Source: Bacteroidales bacterium (lineage in GTDB: Bacteria > Bacteroidota > Bacteroidia > Bacteroidales > VadinHA17). From it: a stretch of DNA of 11,758 bases. A program made the translations under genes and the position numbers. Positions 6,574 to 11,758 of this stretch are shown in pieces (the first letter of the stretch is position 1; every line of letters starts with the position of its first letter). The DNA lies in NCBI GenBank assembly GCA_003520925.1, contig DOTV01000020.1:11799-23556 (forward strand), written 5' to 3'. The notes under the pieces were generated by a model. That model had not been told where the DNA came from, made no database searches, and worked only from the letters and a program-made list of their open reading frames with translations.

Positions 6574-7167
6574 TTACTCATAGAAATGCATCTCCACTAT
6601 GTATTTCCATACTGCCGGATGGAGGTAGTACGACATGTTTTTCCCCCGTTTGATGCCGTTCCTTATAAAAGTTCCGGAAATTTCCATCAGAGGTGCTTTA
6701 ACCCATTTTACCGATGCTTTTTTAAGTATCTCTTCAAGCAGTTCATTTGTCGTTTTAACAGCATCAGGCCTCGGGTACACATAAACAGGGAACTGGCTCA
6801 CCAGTTCAACTGCATTCTTCCATTTATGGAGCGTATAAAGGTTGTCCTCACCCATTACAAGGACAAATTTATTCTTTGGGTACTTCTCTTTAAGAAGTGC
6901 CATAGTATCGATAGTATACGAAGGAGCAGGACGTCCAAACTCAATGTCTGAGGCCTTGAGTCCATCGTTGCCTGCCGTTGCAAGTCCTGCAAGATAAAGC
7001 CTGTCACGGTCATTAAGGAGATTATCTTTCTTTTTGAGAGGATTCTGCGGACTTACAACAAACCACACCTGATCGAGATCTGAGAATTCTTTCATATAGC
7101 CTGCAATCGCAATATGCCCGATATGAATCGGGTTGAATGAACCGAAAAAAAGACCTATCTTTTGCAT
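6574..7167 (-). CDS. nadD: Nicotinate (nicotinamide) nucleotide adenylyltransferase
   Basis: This 197-residue enzyme transfers AMP from ATP to nicotinate mononucleotide, making deamido-NAD in NAD biosynthesis. The nucleotidyltransferase signature is intact: GSFNPIHIGH at 9-18, with the HxGH histidines H15 and H18. The second family motif is ISGTFIR at 163-169 (usually ISSTxIR, here a glycine in place of the second serine). I chose ATG 7165-7167 because the protein then begins MQKIGLFFGSF, as NadD usually does, and AAAGG lies 6 bases upstream. An in-frame ATG at 7191 would add eight residues and overlap gmk by 14 bases. With the chosen start the gap to gmk is 10 bases, so the two are co-transcribed as the end of a yicC-gmk-nadD unit. 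Function is firm; only the start is uncertain. Confidence 0.92.
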   Translation of the reverse strand: MQKIGLFFGSFNPIHIGHIAIAGYMKEFSDLDQVWFVVSPQNPLKKKDNLLNDRDRLYLAGLATAGNDGLKASDIEFGRPAPSYTIDTMALLKEKYPKNKFVLVMGEDNLYTLHKWKNAVELVSQFPVYVYPRPDAVKTTNELLEEILKKASVKWVKAPLMEISGTFIRNGIKRGKNMSYYLHPAVWKYIVEMHFYE

Positions 7168-7177
7168 GGAATACCTT

Positions 7178-7753
7178 TCATTCGGTAACATTTGTTAAAA
7201 AACTCTTCACCATCTCATATACTTCGTTCTGCGCCCGCTCAAGACTGTCATTTATTGCTATATGATCAAAATTGATGGCCAGTTTCATCTCCTCAATTGC
7301 TTTCCCAACCCTCATCTTGATCTTTGAACTGTCGTCAGTTGCCCTTGCCAGCAGCCTCTTTTCAAGTTCTTTTACTGATGGAGGCATTATAAAAACGGAT
7401 ATTGCCTGGTTCCCATAGATCTTTTTCAGGTTTACACCGCCTTTTACATCAACATCAAAGATCACATGCCTGTTATCAGCCCATATCCTTTCTATCTCGC
7501 TTTTAAGGGTGCCATAATACTGATCCATGTAAACCTCCTGCCATTCAACAAATTCATTTTTCCTGATCTTCTCCCTGAATTCTTCAGGAGAAATGAAATA
7601 ATATTCTTTGCCGTTCTTCTCTGTTCCCCTTGGTGCTCTCGTAGTGGCTGAAACAGAGAATTCCAATCCCAGATTCTTACTCAGGAGATGATTCACAATT
7701 GTTGTTTTTCCCGCTCCGGAGGGAGCTGAAATTATTACAAGCTTTCCTTCCAT
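7178..7753 (-). CDS. gmk: Guanylate kinase
   Basis: A 191-residue cytoplasmic kinase that converts GMP and ATP to GDP and ADP, essential for guanine nucleotide recycling. The P-loop SAPSGAGKTT is at 9-18. The GMP-binding region follows with the SATTRAPRGTEKNGKEYYF segment, the NEFVEW and YYGTLKSEIE stretches, and VIFDVDVKGG carrying the conserved acidic residues. The arginines of the lid region are in the KRLLARATDDSSKI stretch. Length is standard. The start ATG at 7751-7753 gives the typical short lead MEGKLVIIS. It lies 34 bases after the yicC stop, a spacer largely filled by a CACGAAG-type repeat, and upstream of nadD. The yicC-gmk-nadD order is one I recall from other Bacteroidota. Confidence 0.96.
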   Translation of the reverse strand: MEGKLVIISAPSGAGKTTIVNHLLSKNLGLEFSVSATTRAPRGTEKNGKEYYFISPEEFREKIRKNEFVEWQEVYMDQYYGTLKSEIERIWADNRHVIFDVDVKGGVNLKKIYGNQAISVFIMPPSVKELEKRLLARATDDSSKIKMRVGKAIEEMKLAINFDHIAINDSLERAQNEVYEMVKSFLTNVTE

Positions 7754-7762
7754 ATCTTTATT

Positions 7763-7795
7763 GCCACGAAGGCGCTAAGACGCAAAGTCACAGAA
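7763..7795. repeat. CACGAAG-type dispersed repeat overlapping the yicC stop
   Basis: On + the segment reads GCCACGAAGGCGCTAAGACG (7763-7782) continuing CAAAGTCACAGAA. It resembles the short intergenic CACGAAGGC/GACGCAAAG repeats seen in many environmental Bacteroidota genomes (recalled, not searched). Its right end covers the TGA (7788-7790) and last codon of yicC. Only one copy is in the window, so dispersal is inferred. Confidence 0.5.
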
Positions 7796-8663
7796 TATTA
7801 TTTGTTTGTTCCTTGATTTTTTCCAACTCATCCTTCATCATTACAACGAGCTTCTGAATTGAGGCATCATTTGCTTTTGAACCCATTGTATTTATTTCAC
7901 GTCCAATTTCCTGTGCTATAAAGCTGAGTATTTTCCCATTCGGCGATGGTGAATCAATTGTTTCCAGGAAATATTCGCAGTTTTTTTTCAGCCTGACCTT
8001 TTCTTCATTTATGTCAAATTTCTCAAGGTAGAAAATAAGTTCCTGCTCGAACCTGTTTTTATCAAGATTCTCCGTGCCAGTGTTGTCTTTGAGGATATTA
8101 ATAAGCTTTTCCCTTACTTTTTCAATTCTTCCCGGCTCAAAAGTTTCGACCGTTAAAAGTGAATCAAGTATTCCTGATACTCTTTTTCTCAGATCAGCCT
8201 CGATCGATTTTCCCTCTTCGATCCTGTAAAGGTCAAGAACATTAATTGATTCTATGATTTGCTTCTTTACAATATTCCACTCATCTTCAGGCAGTTCGGG
8301 TTTTTCAGTCTTAAGAGAGTCAGGAAGCCTCATTATAATCGGCAAAATCTGGTCATCAATGTTTATTTCAAGCTCACCGGCTATCTCCTTAAGCTGTTTA
8401 TAGTAATTCTTTACTATTGATTTGTTGATCACAGGGACTCCCTCGTCTTCAAGAATATCGAAATAGACCGAAATATCGATTTTACCCCTGTCGAGCATTT
8501 GGCTGACAAGGTTTCTGATTTCCGGTTCTTTCTCCTTATAAAGCCATGGAACTTTGGCATTCAGATCAAGCTGTTTTGAGTTCAGTGACTTGATCTCAAT
8601 AGTAATTTTTTTCTGAGGAGTTTCAGCTATAGCCTTGCCATAACCGGTCATGGATCTAATCAT
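7788..8663 (-). CDS. yicC: YicC/YloC family endoribonuclease-like protein
   Basis: A 291-residue member of the YicC/YloC family, implicated in RNA turnover in other bacteria. The diagnostic N-terminus MIRSMTGYGKA is present, and the C-terminal DUF1732 region includes ILSFIAQEIGREINTMGSKAND (written here only to name the motif) near residue 250, with its conserved glutamate, arginine and asparagine. The middle is charged and probably helical, typical of the family. The ATG at 8661-8663 gives the canonical start. It is the first gene of a minus-strand unit with gmk and nadD, and its promoter should lie in the 214-base divergent spacer toward 8877. The final codon and stop lie inside a dispersed-type repeat, yet the protein length is normal, so the repeat has not truncated it. 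Biochemical role in this organism is inference from family. Confidence 0.93.
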   Translation of the reverse strand: MIRSMTGYGKAIAETPQKKITIEIKSLNSKQLDLNAKVPWLYKEKEPEIRNLVSQMLDRGKIDISVYFDILEDEGVPVINKSIVKNYYKQLKEIAGELEINIDDQILPIIMRLPDSLKTEKPELPEDEWNIVKKQIIESINVLDLYRIEEGKSIEADLRKRVSGILDSLLTVETFEPGRIEKVREKLINILKDNTGTENLDKNRFEQELIFYLEKFDINEEKVRLKKNCEYFLETIDSPSPNGKILSFIAQEIGREINTMGSKANDASIQKLVVMMKDELEKIKEQTNNIL

Positions 8664-8877
8664 TTGTGGTCAGGTTAGTGCTGAAAGGTACAAATTCTCA
8701 TCCTGTTTTTATAAAAGATGTTAAATAAATATTGCGATGGAATTGTTAATGGTCATATAATGAGGGTTATGCAGAGCATTTCCTGACAGCTAATATTTTT
8801 AAGGTGACTGATTTTGTTATTTTTGTGTATGTTAAACGTCTTAAATGACGTTATCAATAATTATAAAGTACCCGCTT
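8664..8877. promoter_or_regulatory. Divergent intergenic region with a possible + strand promoter
   Basis: This AT-rich spacer separates yicC (-) from the DUF3078 gene (+), so it should hold promoters for both. On +, TATTTTTG at 8818-8825 fits the Bacteroidota -7 consensus TAnnTTTG. No clear TTTG -33 partner is visible about 20 bases upstream. It would place the transcript start near 8830, favouring the ATG at 8878 over that at 8845. No convincing -7 box was seen for the minus strand. Confidence 0.35.
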
Positions 8878-10371
8878 ATGAAAGTAAGACATTTACTTCC
8901 TGCTATACTATTATTTATTTTTGTTCAGCCTCCAGGGTTATCTCAAAATGCAGAAAATGAGATAAATAAAGGGGTAAGTATCACTGATTCAATAAAAAAT
9001 ATTAATCCTGTACAGGTTGATACCATAAGAAGGCACGAAATCGTATTATCACGTGACCAGGCTGTCATCTTCCTGCAAAAGAAAATCCTGGGTCAATCAT
9101 ACAGAGTTGTTCAGCCTGATACTGTAATCAAAAGTGATTCAGGCTTCTACATGGTTAAACCAGACACTCTCTTCTTGCAATCAAGGTACAATTCCTTTAG
9201 CGATTCAATAAAAGCAGCAGTAAGTGTACTTATTGATAATTTAGAGAACCGTGATTCTATAAACATAAGTTTCACAGGGATCACTGACAAGGAGTATCAA
9301 TTCTGGCTTAACTCCAAATCAGAAAAAGTGGTTCGGTTCTGGTTAAAAAATGACCTTAACGATTCAGTGACAGTATGGATTGGGAACCCTTCAAAAAATA
9401 CAATCGGACTTTATCTGGAGCATGGGGTGAACTTCAGACGGCCGGCCATGCAGGGAAATGTGTCGGAAGCCCGGATAAATGTTGAACCGACTGACAAAAC
9501 AAAACTGCTGGATATCAAAAAGATAATAACAAAAGTCCAATACTGGAAATTCAGGACCGAAGCTTCATTTGCTCTTAACCAGGGTGTTGTGACGAACTGG
9601 GTAAAAGGAGGGGAGAACAGTATTGCCACTGCTCTTGATATTACATGGTTTGCAGATTACAGCAACAAGCCAATGCTCCTCTCATCGAATCATTTTATAA
9701 GGCTTAAGTATGGATTGATTAAAACAGGTGAGGATGAAGTAAGAAAGAATATTGATCTGCTTGAGACAAATTCCAAGCTAAACCATAAGGCCTTTGGAAA
9801 ATTCGACTTTAGCGGAATCATGCTTTTCAAGACTCAGCTCACAAAAGGGTACAATTATCCGGATAAGGTCCCTGTCTCTAAATTCATGAATCCTGCAATC
9901 ATAACAATTGGCTTTGGTCTTGACTATAAACCAAACAAGTTTACCTCAATAAATTTCTCTCCTCTTTCATATAAAGCAACTTTTGTTCCCGATACTTCAG
10001 ATATCGATCAGACAAAGTACGGCATAGCGCCCGACAAACGATCAAAACATGAGCCGGGAGCAAGCTTTATGATAACAAATGAATTCAGACCGGTTAAGAA
10101 TGTGGTGATTACAAACAGGTTACAGCTTTTTACAAATTATGTGAACAATCCTCAGAACATTGATGTCGACTGGGAGATGATCTTCCAGACAAACCTGAAC
10201 TGGTTTACTGATATAAGACTTAATACTCACCTTATTTTTGACGATGATACAAGGACCCCTGTATTTGATAAGAATAAGAATCCGGTAATCGGAAACGATG
10301 GAATTCAGAAAAAAACCGCCAGGGTCCAGTTCAAGGAGCTGCTGGGGCTTTCGTTTATTTTCAGGTTTTAG
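8878..10371 (+). CDS. DUF3078 family outer-membrane protein, putative beta-barrel
   Basis: A 497-residue secreted protein of unknown function. The start ATG 8878 gives MKVRH followed by a hydrophobic stretch (about 6-20) and a likely signal-peptide end near LSQ (21-23); the earlier ATG at 8845 would put eleven extra residues before the signal sequence. WVKGGENS at 241-248 is the hallmark of DUF3078, a Bacteroidota family predicted to sit in the outer membrane. From about 220 to the end, alternating polar/aromatic strands suggest a beta-barrel, and the last residue is phenylalanine in LGLSFIFRF, as expected for a barrel-assembly signal. Residues about 50-200 form an extra N-terminal region rich in aspartate, serine and valine that the DUF3078 motif does not explain. 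It stands alone on its strand; its 3' end overlaps the converging gene by 11 bases. Confidence 0.85.
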   Translation: MKVRHLLPAILLFIFVQPPGLSQNAENEINKGVSITDSIKNINPVQVDTIRRHEIVLSRDQAVIFLQKKILGQSYRVVQPDTVIKSDSGFYMVKPDTLFLQSRYNSFSDSIKAAVSVLIDNLENRDSINISFTGITDKEYQFWLNSKSEKVVRFWLKNDLNDSVTVWIGNPSKNTIGLYLEHGVNFRRPAMQGNVSEARINVEPTDKTKLLDIKKIITKVQYWKFRTEASFALNQGVVTNWVKGGENSIATALDITWFADYSNKPMLLSSNHFIRLKYGLIKTGEDEVRKNIDLLETNSKLNHKAFGKFDFSGIMLFKTQLTKGYNYPDKVPVSKFMNPAIITIGFGLDYKPNKFTSINFSPLSYKATFVPDTSDIDQTKYGIAPDKRSKHEPGASFMITNEFRPVKNVVITNRLQLFTNYVNNPQNIDVDWEMIFQTNLNWFTDIRLNTHLIFDDDTRTPVFDKNKNPVIGNDGIQKKTARVQFKELLGLSFIFRF

Positions 10372-11503
10372 GAGGAAGATTCTTTTGGTATATTCTGAAC
10401 CTCTTTATTACCTTTCCCGACATCCTTTCACACTCAGCTCTCATTCTGGTATTCTCCTCCAGAATAAGGTGGCTGTCCAGAAGATCCTTTTTATTCTTTG
10501 ATGCCGAATCAAGTAGTCTGATTCCCATCAGAACATCTATCCCCTTCGCCCTGTACTCTTTCTTTATTCCGCCCAGCATCAGCATCAGCTTCTTCGATTT
10601 CTTCATCTCCTTCAGAATTTTGAATATTCCGAATGGAAATAATCTGCCACCGGCAGCTATGATTCCTGATGTCATATCAGGTAAAGCCACGATAAATCCG
10701 ACCAGTTCATTACCCGATTTTGCAGCCTTCACATACTGAGGGTCCAGAATAGGAAGATATCTTTGGGCAAATTCTTCTTTCTCAGCATCATTTAGTGGCA
10801 CATACCCGTAAATTTCACTGAAGGTCTCGTTCATAAGCTCCAGTACCGGAATTATATATGGCTTAAGCTGCTTTTTTGAAGTGAATTCAATAATTTTAAT
10901 GTCACTGTTCCTCGAAAATCTTTCAAAAGCCTTATTGTATACAAGAGGAAGCTGGTCTGGAATTGGGATCAGGTAATTTACCAGATCGACTTCCTTTGAA
11001 TAGCCCTCCGATTCCATCATTGCCGGCATATATGGGGAATTTGTAGCAGCAGTAAAGAGTAAAGGGTATTCGTAACCGTCAATCTGGAATCCCTGCGGAT
11101 CCTTGTCTGAGAATCCCAGCGGCCCGACAATTTTAACCATTCCCTTGCTGATATTCCATTCCTCTACCTGACTCAGAAGGGCATGAAATACCTCCCTGTC
11201 ATTGTAGCATTCCATGAAACAGAATCTTCCATGTTTTTCGTTCTTGATTGAATTGTACCTGTTGTTCACAAGGCCCATTATCCTGCCAACGGGTTTTCCA
11301 TCCTTGAATGCAAGGTAAAAAACAGCATCGGCATACTTATACGATTTGTTCTTTTCTTTATTGAAAAGAAGCCACTCATCAGCATAGAGAGGTGGCAGCC
11401 AGTTGGGTTCGTCCTTGTGAATCCTGGACGGCAGGTAAATAAAATCACGAAGCTCCTTCTTCGTGATAACCTCTTTAACAACGATTTCTGACATCAGGTG
11501 CAT
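10361..11503 (-). CDS. YghO-like / GNAT-fold N-acetyltransferase-related protein
   Basis: A 380-residue cytoplasmic protein resembling the YghO-type family, commonly annotated in Bacteroidota as hypothetical or GNAT family. Early landmarks are HKDEPNWLPPLYADEW (29-44) and AFKDGKPVGRIMGLVN (65-80), the latter shaped like the beta-hairpin before an acyl-CoA binding loop. VGPLGFSDKDPQGFQIDGYE (126-145) is the most distinctive family segment. A second GNAT-like half follows, with GNELVGFIVALPD and the degenerate loop GGIKKEYRAKGIDV, where the usual Q/RxxGxG/A pattern is only partly kept. Two GNAT-like halves in one chain are therefore likely. ATG 11501-11503 is used; ATG at 11494 (starting MSEIVVKEV) is an equally plausible start. 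No substrate can be inferred. It converges with, and overlaps by 11 bases, the DUF3078 gene. Confidence 0.78.
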   Translation of the reverse strand: MHLMSEIVVKEVITKKELRDFIYLPSRIHKDEPNWLPPLYADEWLLFNKEKNKSYKYADAVFYLAFKDGKPVGRIMGLVNNRYNSIKNEKHGRFCFMECYNDREVFHALLSQVEEWNISKGMVKIVGPLGFSDKDPQGFQIDGYEYPLLFTAATNSPYMPAMMESEGYSKEVDLVNYLIPIPDQLPLVYNKAFERFSRNSDIKIIEFTSKKQLKPYIIPVLELMNETFSEIYGYVPLNDAEKEEFAQRYLPILDPQYVKAAKSGNELVGFIVALPDMTSGIIAAGGRLFPFGIFKILKEMKKSKKLMLMLGGIKKEYRAKGIDVLMGIRLLDSASKNKKDLLDSHLILEENTRMRAECERMSGKVIKRFRIYQKNLPPKT

Positions 11504-11563
11504 TCATTTCTGGTGCCAAGAAACAAAAAAAAACAGTAAGAATGCATTATATGCAATGTTTTT

Positions 11564-11640
11564 TTTACCCCTAAGTCCCCCAGGGGGGACTTATTGATTT
11601 CCTATTATATATAAAGCTCCCCTTGAGGGGTGGGGGGAAA
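11564..11640. repeat. GC-rich intergenic element, copy 3, with two hairpins
   Basis: Contains TTTACCCC (11564-11571), a 10-base-pair hairpin TAAGTCCCCC/GGGGGACTTA (11572-11581 and 11584-11593), ATTGATTT (11593-11600), CTCCCCTT (11617-11624) and a CCCCTTGAGGGG hairpin (11619-11630) followed by G-rich sequence. The same words, in related order, build the element at 3680-3768, and GAGGGGTGGGGG matches 970-981. It occupies the spacer upstream of the YghO-like gene. No coding potential was seen. Confidence 0.75.
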
Positions 11641-11648
11641 ACCTAAGC

Positions 11649-11677
11649 TTTTAAACACCCTCATGTGGGCTTTAAAA
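11649..11677 (-). terminator. Candidate hairpin terminator for the gene entering from the right
   Basis: TTTTAAA (11649-11655) pairs with TTTAAAA (11671-11677), with an inner CCC/GGG and a small bulge, leaving a six-base loop. It lies 14 bases past the stop of the partial minus-strand frame. The run of T after it on the minus strand is weak, so termination is only a possibility. Confidence 0.35.
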
Positions 11678-11690
11678 TGGGACAGTGCAA

Positions 11691-11758
11691 TCAATTAAAA
11701 ATAATCACATCCAGTATCACAAAAAGAGCAAATAGGATGCTTGCAATACCATTTGTGG
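11691..11758 (-). CDS. Partial C-terminus of a probable membrane protein
   Basis: The minus strand is open from the window edge to TGA at 11691-11693, encoding 21 residues, TNGIASILFALFVILDVIIFN. This is almost wholly hydrophobic and fits a C-terminal transmembrane helix. A competing + strand frame is also open from ATG 11678 to the edge but has a polar, unpatterned product. The family cannot be recognised from so short a piece, and chance is not excluded. Confidence 0.35.
   Translation of the reverse strand, partial: TNGIASILFALFVILDVIIFN

Noticed and set aside
6586..6951. A 121-residue + strand open frame across nadD
   Set aside because: Antisense shadow; the minus strand encodes an unmistakable NadD with HxGH.
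8845..8877. Earlier ATG for the DUF3078 protein
   Set aside because: It would put eleven residues in front of a well-formed signal peptide, and the candidate promoter at 8818-8825 would leave almost no leader.
11543..11555. TGCAT-TAT-ATGCA inverted repeat upstream of the YghO-like gene as an operator
   Set aside because: Five-base arms with no second copy or adjoining promoter element; not distinguishable from chance.
1..11758. Defence island, prophage, transposon or toxin-antitoxin system
   Set aside because: All large genes are recognisable metabolic, housekeeping or envelope families; no integrase, transposase, nuclease-helicase set, phage structural gene, tRNA or attachment site was seen.

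Overview
The window looks like a chromosomal segment of an uncultured, probably anaerobic member of the Bacteroidota (Bacteroidales-like). The base composition is moderately AT-rich. Most genes lack a Shine-Dalgarno sequence. There is a DUF3078 outer-membrane protein ending in an aromatic residue, a yicC-gmk-nadD gene block, and a four-subunit VorB-type 2-oxoacid:ferredoxin oxidoreductase closely resembling Bacteroidales versions. Organism assignment is inference from protein character and layout.

Left half (1-6459, all + strand): a metabolic cluster linking amino acids, 2-oxo acids, acyl-CoAs and free acids. It holds the C-terminal end of an ADP-forming acyl-CoA synthetase, a two-ACT-domain putative amino-acid sensor, an AMP-forming phenylacetate-CoA-ligase-type enzyme, a PLP aminotransferase, and then ferredoxin-alpha-beta-gamma genes of a 2-oxoacid:ferredoxin oxidoreductase. 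Read oxidatively, the aminotransferase makes a 2-oxo acid, the oxidoreductase makes acyl-CoA plus reduced ferredoxin, and the ADP-forming synthetase harvests ATP. Read reductively, the AMP-forming ligase activates a branched or aryl acid, the oxidoreductase carboxylates it and the aminotransferase makes the amino acid. Both entry enzymes are present, so the direction cannot be fixed from sequence.

Middle (6574-8663, - strand): a housekeeping block transcribed yicC -> gmk -> nadD (RNA-processing factor, guanylate kinase, nicotinate-nucleotide adenylyltransferase). It converges on the vor genes across a decamer-based inverted repeat.

Right part (8664-11758): a divergent intergenic region, a secreted DUF3078 outer-membrane beta-barrel candidate on +, and a YghO/GNAT-like protein on - whose 3' end overlaps the barrel gene by 11 bp. 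A repeat-rich spacer follows, then the probable last 21 codons of a further - strand membrane protein running off the window.

The most unusual material is in the spacers. One GC-rich element family (words TTTACCCC, ATTGATTT, CTCCCCTT, GAGGGGTGGGGG) recurs at about 960, 3680 and 11564, and the copy at 3680 has a nested A-B-A'-B'-A architecture. CACGGAGTT decamers lie at 6479-6558, a related-looking CACGAAG element overlaps the yicC stop, and a palindrome lies at 908-938. No defence system, phage, transposase, CRISPR array, tRNA or rRNA was seen, and no spacer exceeds 300 bases.
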